The translations under genes and the position numbers were made by a program. From Anaerotruncus sp. (GTDB taxonomy: Bacteria; Bacillota; Clostridia; Oscillospirales; Ruminococcaceae): 32,479 nucleotides of DNA. The DNA lies in NCBI GenBank assembly GCA_021770005.1, contig JAETRV010000030.1, forward strand, positions 1 through 32,479. The letters run 5' to 3'. Below are positions 1-7,921 of this stretch, piece after piece. Numbering within the stretch: the first letter of the stretch is position 1; each line of letters starts with the position of its first letter. The notes under the pieces are model-generated. The model had not been told where the DNA came from, ran no database searches, and saw only the letters and a list, made by a program, of their open reading frames with translations.

Positions 1-119
1 CCTGCTGCGTTGAAAAACCTTGCAATACACAAAGTATTGTCTGCGTTTTTTCGCCTTGCAGGGCGAAAAAATGCCTCGTCCATCCGACATCCTCCGATTA
101 TGAATACAGGTTCTAAAAG
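1..119 (+). repeat. Dispersed non-coding repeat, family A, copy 1 (cut by window edge)
   Basis: This stretch matches 22326-22444 in the same orientation; the first 60 bases differ at only 3 positions, and similarity then decays towards the shared end around GGTTCTAAA. The core contains an AATAC/GTATT mini-palindrome (24-37) and a CCTTGCAG box. No open frame here looks like a known protein. The left end is probably outside the window. The core resembles that of the family B element at 9742-9906, so the two may be subfamilies of one element. Confidence 0.75.
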
Positions 120-142
120 TTTGGAAGGGGGCGATAGAATCC

Positions 143-180
143 GGCCGCTAAAAGAACCCAAAAGGATTCCTTTAGCGGCC
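143..180. other. Hairpin-forming inverted repeat
   Basis: GGCCGCTAAA (143-152) is the exact reverse complement of TTTAGCGGCC (171-180), with a short GAA/TTC pairing inside. No T-run follows on either strand, so it is not an obvious intrinsic terminator. The rest of 181-394 holds nothing I can identify. Confidence 0.5.
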
Positions 181-394
181 TCGGATTGGATCACATAGCC
201 AAAGGCACCTTTGTGTGCGGGCTATATCTGAAGCGGCAGGTCGTCATACGCAGGCTATTCAAGGGCTGTCGCCACCCCCATACTGCCGCCGCTGGTTTTT
301 GCTTCTGGTGTATCCTATGCAGTCCAGTCAGGAATGGGAACCGGCACGCCAGCCTGTAAAACAGCCTGTCCAGAGAAAAGGGTGTGGGAACGAA

Positions 395-426
395 ACCCGG
401 CGTTCGGAGATTTCCGAACGCCGGGT
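395..426 (-). terminator. Strong hairpin, probable terminator of the BCCT operon
   Basis: A perfect 14-bp stem (395-408 with 413-426) closes a GATT loop, 8 bases beyond the stop codon of the minus-strand gene at 434. The minus-strand tail (TTTCGTT) is only modestly T-rich. The plus-strand side is followed by CACTTTTTC, so it could act in both directions. Confidence 0.65.
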
Positions 427-433
427 CACTTTT

Positions 434-682
434 TCATTCTTTTATAGAAAAAATCTGATAGCGAAGAGGATGGTCAATCAGGAGGAACCCGTCTCCATAG
501 CGGGCATAGAGCCTGCCGCAGACTGCACACCGGTAAAGCGGGCAGGGTTGCGGGACCCCAGGAATCCGGGCGGCGCGGCCGTCCGGACGGGCCTCTTTGC
601 AGCATCCAGAGAGAGGGTTCACATGGATGCGGTGCAGCGCATAGCCGCTGGTACGGTCGAACCAGCCGGAAAACCCGTTCAT
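434..682 (-). CDS. Small Cys-containing protein coupled to the BCCT transporter
   Basis: An 82-residue protein of unknown function. Its ATG overlaps the TGA stop of the upstream transporter in an ATGA arrangement (679-682), and a GGAG lies about 8 nt before the start, so translational coupling is likely and the frame is probably real. The middle contains a CPLYRCAVCGRLY stretch, a CxxCG knuckle resembling half of a rubredoxin-like or zinc-ribbon site, with an adjacent CC pair near residue 27. There is no signal peptide or membrane segment. A strong hairpin follows the stop. I do not recognise the family. A role next to a compatible-solute or quaternary-amine transporter is only suggested by the coupling. 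It could still be a spurious frame in the 3' region of the operon. Confidence 0.5.
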   Translation of the reverse strand: MNGFSGWFDRTSGYALHRIHVNPLSGCCKEARPDGRAARIPGVPQPCPLYRCAVCGRLYARYGDGFLLIDHPLRYQIFSIKE

Positions 683-2223
683 TCTACCATCTCCCGCGTG
701 CGCTTTTGTGCTGCCGGCGCACCGAACCGCTTGACCAGTTTGTAGCCGGCGAATACCATATAGAATTGGACAAAGATCATCGGCAGCCCGGCGATCAGCG
801 AGATGGTCTGGACCGCTTTCAGCTCATTGATGACCAGCAGGCCGATCGAGAGGATCGCTAACACCCCGGCCCAGAAGATGCGCATTGAGCGGCTGGGCTG
901 GCTATCGACCGAAAGGACTTTGGTGCTGCTGCTTGCAAGGATATAGGCGGCGGAGTCGATCGTCGTGGCGAGAAAGATGAACACCAGCAGGCAGAAAAGC
1001 AGGATCATCAGCGGGGCAAGCGGCATCGCCCGCAGAAGCGAGACGACAACCGCTTCCTGTCCTTGGGTTTCGAGCATCGCGGCATAGTCAACCGTCCCGG
1101 TCTGCTGAAGGTGGAGCGTAAAGCCGCCAAAGATGCCGAAGCAGAACCAGCAGCCGAGTGTCCCCCAGAGCATCTGCTGCCAGATGACGCTACGCAGCGT
1201 GCGTCCACGAGAGGTTCGGACGATAAAAAGCGCCATGAGCGGCATAAAGGTCAGCCACCAGCCCCAGTAAAAGATCGTCCACATCTCCTGAAATTCCCCG
1301 CTTCCGAAAGGGTCCAGCCAGGTGTTGATCCGGACAAAGTCCTGAAAATAGAGGCCGATGCTGTTGACCTCCATCTTCAGAATGTCGATGGTCGGCCCGA
1401 GGAAGAGCAGCACCCCGCCAAAGACGATCAACAGAACGACATTGATGTCGCTGAGCAGCTTGATCCCCTTGTCCAGCCCGCGAAAGACACTGAAGGTAAA
1501 GATTGAAATCCAAATCATCAGAATCACAATCTGCAAGGGCAGGGTGTTTGGGATGTGGAACAGCCCGGAAATCAGATTGGAGACGACCGGGACCGCCAAG
1601 CCGAGCGAGGTGGAGATCCCCGCGAGGATTGCGAACATGACAAGCACGTCGATGCATTTGCCCAGAATCCGGCTGATCCTGCCGGGGTTCAGATGGTTGT
1701 TGACCACCGAAAGCCGTAGCAGATGCTCATTGTCCTTGAAGATAATCAAGCCGATCGCTGTGATTGCCGGGATGTAGAACGCCCAGGCGCTCAATCCCCA
1801 GTGAAACTGTCCATACATATGGGCGTATTCATACGCCAGTTCGCTGAACGGCTCTATTGAAAGCGCGGGATCTTTGAGATAGTAGAGCGGTTCGACGAAC
1901 CCGAGTATGACCGCGCTCGAGCCGACGCCGGAGGTGAACAGCATCCCTGCCCATGCAAAGTTGGAATAGACGGGCTTTTCCCCGCGTTCGCCGAAAGTAA
2001 TGTCCCCAAATTTGGAGAAGGTCACCCAACCAAGGAAGGCGAACGAGGTGAGGCAGGCTAAAATATACATCCAACCAAACTTGCCGACCACCATCGAATA
2101 GAGCATCGAGATGATCTGTTTGGCGGTATCCGGAAAAAAGATCAGCGTCCCGGCGATTGCGACCGAGAGCGTTAACGTTGGGATTACGATAGAAAAATCC
2201 GAGTTGTTCTTCTTTTGATACAT
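679..2223 (-). CDS. BCCT-family transporter (betaine/carnitine/choline type)
   Basis: Integral membrane carrier of the BCCT family, which moves quaternary ammonium compounds such as glycine betaine, choline or carnitine with Na+ or by exchange. About twelve hydrophobic segments are visible. Family hallmarks are the TM4 motif HWGLSAWAFY (about 141-150), supplying Trp and Tyr of the aromatic box, and the TM8 signature WTIFYWGWW (about 315-323) followed by RTSRGRT. The TM3 unwound segment reads GVGSSAV, differing from the GMGIG of Na+-coupled BetP, so I would not assign substrate or coupling ion. The start is placed at 2223 because AAAGGT lies 12 nt upstream. An alternative ATG at 2244 adds seven residues without a ribosome site. 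The length (514 aa) is normal but the C-terminal osmosensing tail is short. It is read from the promoter at 2372-2400 and coupled to the small downstream gene. Confidence 0.93.
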   Translation of the reverse strand: MYQKKNNSDFSIVIPTLTLSVAIAGTLIFFPDTAKQIISMLYSMVVGKFGWMYILACLTSFAFLGWVTFSKFGDITFGERGEKPVYSNFAWAGMLFTSGVGSSAVILGFVEPLYYLKDPALSIEPFSELAYEYAHMYGQFHWGLSAWAFYIPAITAIGLIIFKDNEHLLRLSVVNNHLNPGRISRILGKCIDVLVMFAILAGISTSLGLAVPVVSNLISGLFHIPNTLPLQIVILMIWISIFTFSVFRGLDKGIKLLSDINVVLLIVFGGVLLFLGPTIDILKMEVNSIGLYFQDFVRINTWLDPFGSGEFQEMWTIFYWGWWLTFMPLMALFIVRTSRGRTLRSVIWQQMLWGTLGCWFCFGIFGGFTLHLQQTGTVDYAAMLETQGQEAVVVSLLRAMPLAPLMILLFCLLVFIFLATTIDSAAYILASSSTKVLSVDSQPSRSMRIFWAGVLAILSIGLLVINELKAVQTISLIAGLPMIFVQFYMVFAGYKLVKRFGAPAAQKRTREMVE

Positions 2224-2371
2224 GTCGCACCGACCTTTCTGCAAAAATGCAGGCTGGACCTGAATGCTGCGCCCGCCCCCTTTCCTGTGGTCTGCTTCGA
2301 AACTTGTGCTTTCACATTTTCAAACAGGCCAAAATCAATCCAAATATCCAACCTTAAAAACGACTGTTATT

Positions 2372-2400
2372 ATTTTATCACAAAAATTACAAACAGTCAA
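2372..2400 (-). promoter_or_regulatory. SigA-type promoter of the BCCT operon
   Basis: On the minus strand TTGACT (2395-2400) and TAAAAT (2372-2377) are separated by 17 bp. The leader to the ATG is about 140 nt. It includes TGTTTGAAAATG (about 2316-2328), which resembles the end of the family B repeat and may be a relic of it. Confidence 0.7.
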
Positions 2401-2433
2401 CTTGATGTTTTGTACAGTATAAACAATGGCACG

Positions 2434-2472
2434 AAAAAACCGGACTTTCGACAAATAGAAAGCCCGGTTTTT
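2434..2472 (-). terminator. Intrinsic terminator after the secreted-protein gene
   Basis: The stem is 2440-2449 with 2458-2467 (one G-U pair), followed on the minus strand by TTTTTT. It lies 20 bases downstream of the stop codon of the gene ending at 2493. Confidence 0.85.
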
Positions 2473-2492
2473 GGAGAAAACGACAGGAATCT

Positions 2493-3890
2493 TTAGGAAT
2501 CGGCAGCGAAATAATACGCCCCAGAACGTGCGGCCAGAAACTCGAGTACCAGCCCGCTATCCTCACTACGGATACGGGACTCGACCGCGTTACCTGTACT
2601 ATCATACACGGCGACCCCTTTATGGCTGCGCAGAAACGGGGGAATCCCCAGGCGGATCAGTATCGGCTGGGAGGGATTGTTTTTTTCTCCGTTTTTCGCA
2701 TTCAGGAAGGTGACCGAATATTCATAAAAAATCTTTTTGGTGATGTTTGGCAGGGTGCGCGCGCTCTTCGCACCGTCAATGGTAAAGACGGCGTTTCCCA
2801 GTGGGAAAGCGCGCAGCATCCCGATCGCCTCGACCGGTTGCCCGTCCACCTCCGCTTTCCAGGTCATCCCGGTTACGTTGCAGTTGATTTCATAGAGGGA
2901 GGACAAACGTCTCCAGATGGTTTGCCCAACCAGACTGCGTTTTCGCATGTCCAGCTCGTAATAGTCGAGCAGGGATTGTTCCGCATCCAGTTCAACAGCA
3001 GCCGACGCCTTTTGCATAAATTCATAAAGCTCGGTTGAGATGACCATGGTGAATTCGCGGGCGGGACTGTGGTTGCCATAGGCGTCCTGGGAGCAGATAT
3101 CGAAGGTATGGACCCCAGGCTCCTTGAAGGTTTCTATGTAGGAGTCCCACTGTTTTTCAATCGGCTGCCAAACTCCGTCCTCCCGGCGGATCGACATATG
3201 GTCAAGATCAACCGTGGTTTCGGTGTAGACCTTGATCTGCGTACCTTCCGGGTAGATATTGGAGTCGCCGATCTTTTTTTCCGAAACCGCGACCAGCGGC
3301 GTTTCGGGCGGGAAGACATCGATCCCGGGGCGCATCCGGTTCAGCCACCGCACAAGAACCGCGAGATGTTCCTCCTCGTCGGCAGGGAAGTAGGCGCGCT
3401 GCACATCGGTCAGATCACTGAACTGCCCCTGAACCGACATGATCTCTGCACGCCGTGCCTCGACCATCTGGTCGTTTGAAGCGTCCAGAGAGGGGAGCGC
3501 GCGGCAGGCATCCAGTACGCTGGCGAGCTGGGCATCGATGATAAACGAGAGATCCTGTGGTTTGCTACGCAGACCTTCGGCATCCTCGGTGCAGAATCGG
3601 AACCGGTATACACCATCGTTTTGGAAGTTGAGGGTGCAGGTCCTATCCTCGCTGAGCGAGAGGGACATCCATAACCCATCCTCTTTAATCAGGACCTCCT
3701 GTACACCTTGTTCGGCTGAGAGCGTCAGGGTTACCGGGGAACGGTAGACCGAAGTCCCCTCGAGGGTTTCCCCTGCTGTTTTGATTTCCAGCGTGTTTTC
3801 AGGTTGCTTGGCGGCCAGGGCGGGGAGCGTCTCGAACGGCAATAGGAGCGCCAGAGCAAGCGACAAAGAGAGCAGTTTTCTTCTGAACAC
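2493..3890 (-). CDS. Secreted protein with Ig-like beta domains, function unknown
   Basis: A 465-residue exported protein. The N-terminus has a basic MFRRK start, a long Leu/Ala core and an ALA-A cleavage site near residue 27, a classical Sec signal peptide with no lipobox and no C-terminal anchor. The mature part reads as repeated beta-rich modules: roughly 30-120 and 200-285 share the pattern 'sVxLxVxTExxxxxxxIxxExGxWxxI...GVYxFxIxxxDxxGxxS', like bacterial Ig-like or fibronectin-like folds. A helical linker lies between them and a third beta-rich region follows to the end. No catalytic motif was recognised. The start is GTG at 3890 with AAAGGA about 12 nt upstream. It is transcribed alone between its own promoter (4053-4081) and terminator. 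The function could be cell-surface or matrix binding, but this is inference. Confidence 0.8.
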   Translation of the reverse strand: MFRRKLLSLSLALALLLPFETLPALAAKQPENTLEIKTAGETLEGTSVYRSPVTLTLSAEQGVQEVLIKEDGLWMSLSLSEDRTCTLNFQNDGVYRFRFCTEDAEGLRSKPQDLSFIIDAQLASVLDACRALPSLDASNDQMVEARRAEIMSVQGQFSDLTDVQRAYFPADEEEHLAVLVRWLNRMRPGIDVFPPETPLVAVSEKKIGDSNIYPEGTQIKVYTETTVDLDHMSIRREDGVWQPIEKQWDSYIETFKEPGVHTFDICSQDAYGNHSPAREFTMVISTELYEFMQKASAAVELDAEQSLLDYYELDMRKRSLVGQTIWRRLSSLYEINCNVTGMTWKAEVDGQPVEAIGMLRAFPLGNAVFTIDGAKSARTLPNITKKIFYEYSVTFLNAKNGEKNNPSQPILIRLGIPPFLRSHKGVAVYDSTGNAVESRIRSEDSGLVLEFLAARSGAYYFAADS

Positions 3891-4052
3891 AGTAGCTGAG
3901 CATCCTTTCTTTTCGACTACAGAATAGGGGCTGTTTGAATCTGGGAAAATGGCTGCGGAATTCCGAGCAGGTTCCTAACGCTTCTAAGCCCGCTTCAAAG
4001 CTTATATCAAACATGATATCATTGACCACAACCTAATATAATAGCCGTAGCC

Positions 4053-4081
4053 ATTATAGCATATTTCTTGGGAAATGTCAG
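4053..4081 (-). promoter_or_regulatory. SigA promoter with extended -10 for the secreted protein
   Basis: On the minus strand CTGACA (4076-4081), 17 bp, then TATAAT (4053-4058) preceded by TGC, an extended -10. The start codon is about 160 nt downstream, leaving a long leader. The leader carries a sequence at about 3925-3945 (TAGGGGCTGTTTGAAT) similar to the ends of the family B repeat. Confidence 0.7.
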
Positions 4082-4198
4082 CAGACGGGAAAAATTTGCC
4101 TGAAATTTTATACAGAGGGGCTCCTTTTTGGGCTTTGCGGATTCCAGCTTGCCGCCTTTGAACAGTAATTCACCCGAAAAAAGCGCCTTTGGAACAGG

Positions 4199-4296
4199 CT
4201 CTCAGAAAATCTGGGAGGTGAGCAGATTGCCCCAGCACGCATAGGATAATACAGCGGTATTTCCATTCGGCGGACAGCCGTGGGGCCGCTGTATTT
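4199..4296 (+). promoter_or_regulatory. Structured leader upstream of the DUF3343-desulfurase pair
   Basis: Two hairpins are visible. CTCTCAGA (4199-4206) pairs with TCTGGGAG (4210-4217). AATACAGCGG (4248-4257) pairs with CCGCTGTATT (4286-4295), enclosing a small CGGC/GCCG stem (4268-4280) and followed by TTGTTATGTT. The second resembles an imperfect terminator just upstream of the ribosome site, so this may be a leader-type regulator. It matches no riboswitch consensus I know. No convincing promoter was found in 4082-4198. Confidence 0.4.
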
Positions 4297-4319
4297 TGTT
4301 ATGTTAGGGGACTTTTGAT

Positions 4320-4550
4320 ATGGCGAACAACGGACAGTCTGTTCTGGTGGTCCGCTCGGTCACCAGCGCGATGCGGGGCCAGAAACTTTTGGAGAACAGC
4401 GGGATTAGCGCATATGTCCAGCGCAACACCGCACCGAACAGCAACCAGGGATGCGGTTACGGGATCAGGGTCAGCGGAGGGGATGTGGCGAAAGCCGCGG
4501 GGATCCTCGCTGGTGCAGGGATCAAGGTTGTGGAGATTCAGGGGGGCTGA
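4320..4550 (+). CDS. DUF3343 protein (putative Se/S carrier-like)
   Basis: A 76-residue soluble protein of the DUF3343 family, annotated elsewhere as putative Se/S carrier-like and often found beside cysteine desulfurases and selenium genes. The sequence has the family layout: an N-terminal beta strand with a short helix (SVLVVRSVTSAMRGQKLL), a central GCGYGIRV segment containing the single Cys near residue 44, and a C-terminal strand GIKVVEIQG. The start is ATG at 4320 with AGGGG about 9 nt upstream. The stop lies three bases before the desulfurase start, so the two are cotranscribed. A role in handling persulfide or selenide is inferred from neighbourhood and family, not shown. Confidence 0.82.
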   Translation: MANNGQSVLVVRSVTSAMRGQKLLENSGISAYVQRNTAPNSNQGCGYGIRVSGGDVAKAAGILAGAGIKVVEIQGG

Positions 4551-4553
4551 AGG

Positions 4554-5714
4554 ATGGTTTATTTTGACAATGCCGCAACCACCTTCCCCAAACCGGTTGC
4601 GGTAAAAAACGCGATGGACCTTGCGATCCTCCGCTACGGGGCCAACCCTGGGCGCAGCGGTCACGATCTCTCGACCGAAACCGCGCGTCAGGTCTACTGC
4701 GTACGGGAAAAGGCCGCGGCATTTTTCGGCGCAGAGGATGCGGGGCAGGTGGTGTTCACCCAGAACTGCACCTATGCCCTGAATACGGCGATCAAAGGGC
4801 TGGCGCGGCCGGGCGACCATGTGATTATTTCCGACCTTGAGCACAACTCGGTGCTCCGGCCTGTACATGCGCTCGCGATGCGCGGAGAACTGGAATACAC
4901 AATTGCGGAGACCTTCATGGAGGACGACCGGACGGTGGAATCGTTCCGGAATGCGATCCGGTACAACACCAAAGCGATCATCTGCACCCATGCCTCCAAC
5001 GTCTTTGGGATCAAACTGCCGGTCGAGCGTCTGGCACAGCTCGCGCACGCCTACGGGCTGTATTTTGTGCTGGATGCCGCCCAAACCGCCGGGGTAGAGC
5101 CGATCGATCTGTCTGCCATGCAGATTGATTTTCTCTGTACGGCAGGGCACAAAGGGCTGTATGGGCCGTCGGGGACAGGCCTGCTCATCACCCGTTTCGG
5201 GGAACGCCTGCGTCCTCTGGTGGAAGGCGGCACTGGAAGCGCGTCCGCCGACTACAGCCAGCCGGATTTCATGCCCGACCGGCTGGAATCGGGGACGGTC
5301 AACACGGCCGGGATCATCGGGCTGGGCGCGGGGATCGATTTCGTGAACCAGCGCGGCATGGAGCGAATTGCCCGGCACGAAACCTACATCGCGCGGTGCG
5401 TCTATGACGGGCTAGCCAGAATCCAGGGGGTGAAGCTCTACACAGCGCCGCCCCAGTACGGCGTCAACCTGCCGGTCCTAAGCTTCAATGTGGAGGGCCT
5501 TTCCTCCGAGGAGGTCACAGAACAGCTCAACCGCGCAGGGTTTGCGGTGCGGGGCGGACTGCACTGTGCGCCTCCCGCTCACAAGAAGTTCGGTACGATC
5601 GGCACCGGCGGGACAGTCCGGGTCAGCGCCGGCGCCTTCAACACAGAGGAGCAGGCGCGTGGGCTGGTCTGCGCGGTGCAGAATATTGTCCGGTTTGTGG
5701 AAAAAAAGGATTGA
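4554..5714 (+). CDS. Cysteine desulfurase-like aminotransferase class V
   Basis: PLP-dependent enzyme of the cysteine desulfurase family (NifS/SufS-like, the subgroup with a short DNAATTFPKP N-terminus), which removes sulfur from cysteine to form an enzyme persulfide. Visible features: YFDNAATT at the N-terminus; EHNS after strand 4; DAAQTAGVEPIDL, whose Asp should contact the PLP ring nitrogen; CTAGHKGLYGPSGTG with the Schiff-base Lys; ESGTVNT; and GGLHCAPPAHK with the conserved active-site Cys near residue 341. The length (386 aa) is normal. GGGGGG lies 7 nt before the ATG. Pairing with DUF3343 suggests sulfur or selenium delivery to a dedicated acceptor rather than general Fe-S assembly, since no IscU/SufU is adjacent. 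Selenocysteine lyase activity is an alternative. Confidence 0.9.
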   Translation: MVYFDNAATTFPKPVAVKNAMDLAILRYGANPGRSGHDLSTETARQVYCVREKAAAFFGAEDAGQVVFTQNCTYALNTAIKGLARPGDHVIISDLEHNSVLRPVHALAMRGELEYTIAETFMEDDRTVESFRNAIRYNTKAIICTHASNVFGIKLPVERLAQLAHAYGLYFVLDAAQTAGVEPIDLSAMQIDFLCTAGHKGLYGPSGTGLLITRFGERLRPLVEGGTGSASADYSQPDFMPDRLESGTVNTAGIIGLGAGIDFVNQRGMERIARHETYIARCVYDGLARIQGVKLYTAPPQYGVNLPVLSFNVEGLSSEEVTEQLNRAGFAVRGGLHCAPPAHKKFGTIGTGGTVRVSAGAFNTEEQARGLVCAVQNIVRFVEKKD

Positions 5715-5738
5715 TTTCAGGATAGCATGTGATAAAAT
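5711..5738 (+). promoter_or_regulatory. Probable promoter of cdaA-cdaR
   Basis: TTGATT (5711-5716), 16 bp, TAAAAT (5733-5738). The -35 overlaps the stop codon of the desulfurase gene. Confidence 0.55.
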
Positions 5739-5756
5739 ATAAGATAAGAGAACTGC

Positions 5757-5776
5757 GCGGCCGGTTCGCCGGCCGC
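5757..5776 (+). promoter_or_regulatory. UUCG-capped hairpin in the cdaA leader
   Basis: GCGGCCGG pairs perfectly with CCGGCCGC around a TTCG tetraloop, an exceptionally stable RNA hairpin. No T-run follows, so it is probably not a terminator. It may protect the 5' end of the cdaA transcript. Confidence 0.6.
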
Positions 5777-5806
5777 CTCTCCAAAAGCCGAGGGGAATGA
5801 AAGCGT

Positions 5807-6664
5807 ATGGCGGATTTATGGAACAATCTGAGAAATGTGTTTGGTACGGTGCTGCCACAGGACCTTCTTGACATCGCGATTATTTCTTACCTGTTCTATC
5901 AGGTGGCAAAACTGGTGCGGGAGACGCGCGCGGCCCAGCTGGTCAAGGGGATCGTGATCCTGCTGCTGATGAGCGTGCTCGCGACCCAGCTCAGGCTGCG
6001 GACATTGAGTTTTCTGATGGAAAACATCCTGCAAACCGGGCTTGTAGTGATGGTTGTGGTCTTTCAGCCGGAACTGCGCCGCGCGCTTGAGCAGGTGGGG
6101 CGTTCCCAGATTGGGAAACTGAAATTTTTTTCCTCGGGAATGGACGAGGGCGAAGCCCGAGAAAGCTGGCGGCGCTTTGTAGACGCGCTGGTGGAAGGGG
6201 CCTCCTCCCTTTCCAGGCAGAAGATCGGCGCACTGGTGGTCATCGAGCGGAATACCCGTCTGGGCGACATCATCAAAACCGGTACCGTGATCGATTCCGG
6301 CCCCAGCGCAGAACTGATTGGGAACATCTTTTTTCCCAATTCCCCGCTGCATGACGGAGCGATGGTCGTCCGGGATGGGCGGCTGCACGCGGCTGGGTGT
6401 TTCCTGCCGCTATCAGATAATTCGGAAATCAGCCGCGAGTTGGGGACCCGCCACCGCGCCGCGCTTGGGATGAGCGAGATGAGCGATGCGGTGGTCGTGG
6501 TGGTGTCGGAAGAAACGGGATTTATCACCGTCTGCCGCGATGGCAAGCTCGAGCGCGGCTATTCGGTCGAACGGCTGCGCCAGTACCTGACTGACGAGCT
6601 GCTCCCGGAACCGAATGAACCTTCCGAGAAAAAATTTGAGCGGAGGAAGGCGAAAAAAGCATGA
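5807..6664 (+). CDS. cdaA: Diadenylate cyclase CdaA (c-di-AMP synthase)
   Basis: Membrane-bound diadenylate cyclase that condenses two ATP into cyclic di-AMP, the second messenger controlling potassium, osmolyte and wall homeostasis. Three N-terminal membrane segments (about residues 20-35, 45-62, 70-86) precede the DisA_N catalytic domain. Its two signature motifs are intact: DGA at 183-185 and RHRAALG at 215-221. A charged tail follows. The length of 285 aa is typical. GAGGGG lies about 11 nt before the ATG. The stop overlaps the start of cdaR (ATGA, 6661-6664), matching the conserved cdaA-cdaR pair in which CdaR modulates CdaA. The usual third gene glmM is absent here. Confidence 0.96.
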   Translation: MADLWNNLRNVFGTVLPQDLLDIAIISYLFYQVAKLVRETRAAQLVKGIVILLLMSVLATQLRLRTLSFLMENILQTGLVVMVVVFQPELRRALEQVGRSQIGKLKFFSSGMDEGEARESWRRFVDALVEGASSLSRQKIGALVVIERNTRLGDIIKTGTVIDSGPSAELIGNIFFPNSPLHDGAMVVRDGRLHAAGCFLPLSDNSEISRELGTRHRAALGMSEMSDAVVVVVSEETGFITVCRDGKLERGYSVERLRQYLTDELLPEPNEPSEKKFERRKAKKA

Positions 6665-7917
6665 AGAAGTTGGATTTTGGTCAAATCTTTCAAAGTCGCC
6701 GTCTGCTGATGATCTTTTCGCTCATGATGGGCGTCTTTTCGTGGATGTTTGTCGTAATCTTTGTTGACAATGAAATTCCCTGGGAGTTCAAAGGGGTGCC
6801 GGTTGACGTTTATGCTGAGGAAGAGCTGCTTTCGATCAACAGCCTGCGGATTGTCGAGGACCCACAGGCGGAAGTTACCGTGGTTGTCGAGGGCGGACGA
6901 ATCGTCGTCGGCGGGCTGGAAGAGGGGGAAATCCGGATCGTTGCCGATCTGGAAGGAATCTCCACGCCGGGCGACTATGCGGTCAAACTGAAAAATGTGC
7001 TGACCGCCAACCAGAATTATGTGGTGCGTGAGATCAAGCCCTCGACGGTGAATGTGCGGGTGGACCGGATCACCACCAAGCGGTTCGAGGTGAAGATGGA
7101 TATTGACGGTCCGCAGGTGCCGGACGGCTACCTGAACGCGGGAACGACGATCAGCCCCCGCGCGGTCGAGGTGACCGGCCCGGAGGCGGACATCAGCCGG
7201 ATTGCGCAGTGCATCGTGTCGGCGTCGTTTACCGGACGCCCGCTGACCGATAATCAGACCATCCGCAGCGAGATCAAGCTGTTTGATGAGGAAGGGCATG
7301 AGATTCCCAAAGACCGGCTCACGATGGAGAGCGACTCCGCGAATGTGACGGTACAGGTGCTCAAACAGAAACGTCTGCCGCTCCGCTTTGAATACCTGAA
7401 TATGCCGTCCAGCTTCCCGCGGGACGACCTGCGGTTTGAGATGACCGACAGCAGCATCCTGGTCGCGGGGCCAGAGTCGGTAGTGGACTCCTATGAGGAA
7501 CTACAGATCGGTTATGTCGATTTGAGCGAGGTGACGCCGGGGTTCGTGCAGGTGTTTGACATCAGCCTGCCAACCGGGTTTATCAGTGTGGAGAATCTGC
7601 GTTCGGTTGGCGTCAGCTTCAGCGGGGAGGACCTCACCGAAGCATACTTCAATGTCTCACAAATCACACCGGTCAATGTGCCGATCAACTACGAGGTGAC
7701 GATCAATACCACGCAACTCTTCGGGGTGCGGATCATTGGGAGTCCCGAGGTGATGGAGACGCTCACCGCCAAGGATATTGTTGCGGAGATCGACTTTTCA
7801 GAGCGCGAAATTTCAACCGGATCGAGCAGTTTGCCGGTTTCGATCTCGGTGCCGGGACGGAAACTGGCATGGGCGGTCGGGGAATACGCCGCTGTGGTCA
7901 CGATCGAAGAAAAATAA
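6661..7917 (+). CDS. cdaR: CdaA regulatory protein CdaR (YbbR-domain protein)
   Basis: Regulator of CdaA, anchored by one N-terminal membrane segment (about residues 15-34) with the rest outside the cell. The exported part of about 380 residues is divided into YbbR domains of about 80-90 residues, recognisable by repeated endings of the type 'PxxVxVxVDrixxKrfeV', seen near residues 120-145, 'VTVQVLKQKRLPL' near 230, and the final VSISVPGRKLAW. The stop-start overlap with cdaA indicates translational coupling. A strong terminator follows the stop directly, so the operon ends here. Confidence 0.93.
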   Translation: MKKLDFGQIFQSRRLLMIFSLMMGVFSWMFVVIFVDNEIPWEFKGVPVDVYAEEELLSINSLRIVEDPQAEVTVVVEGGRIVVGGLEEGEIRIVADLEGISTPGDYAVKLKNVLTANQNYVVREIKPSTVNVRVDRITTKRFEVKMDIDGPQVPDGYLNAGTTISPRAVEVTGPEADISRIAQCIVSASFTGRPLTDNQTIRSEIKLFDEEGHEIPKDRLTMESDSANVTVQVLKQKRLPLRFEYLNMPSSFPRDDLRFEMTDSSILVAGPESVVDSYEELQIGYVDLSEVTPGFVQVFDISLPTGFISVENLRSVGVSFSGEDLTEAYFNVSQITPVNVPINYEVTINTTQLFGVRIIGSPEVMETLTAKDIVAEIDFSEREISTGSSSLPVSISVPGRKLAWAVGEYAAVVTIEEK

Positions 7918-7921
7918 ACTG

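Noticed and set aside
215-745. 176-codon plus-strand frame near the left edge
   Set aside because: It crosses a terminator hairpin and runs antisense into the BCCT operon; low-complexity composition without family resemblance.
3799-4029. 76-codon minus-strand frame in the leader of the secreted protein
   Set aside because: It overlaps the signal-peptide region in another frame and has only a weak ribosome site. A leader peptide cannot be excluded.
4130-4300. SRP RNA, 6S RNA or a known riboswitch in the leader before DUF3343
   Set aside because: The SRP helix-8 motif, the 6S bubble architecture and familiar riboswitch cores were looked for and not found.
4299-5378. 359-codon minus-strand frame
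   Set aside because: Antisense to the DUF3343 and desulfurase genes, with no ribosome site and no recognisable domain.
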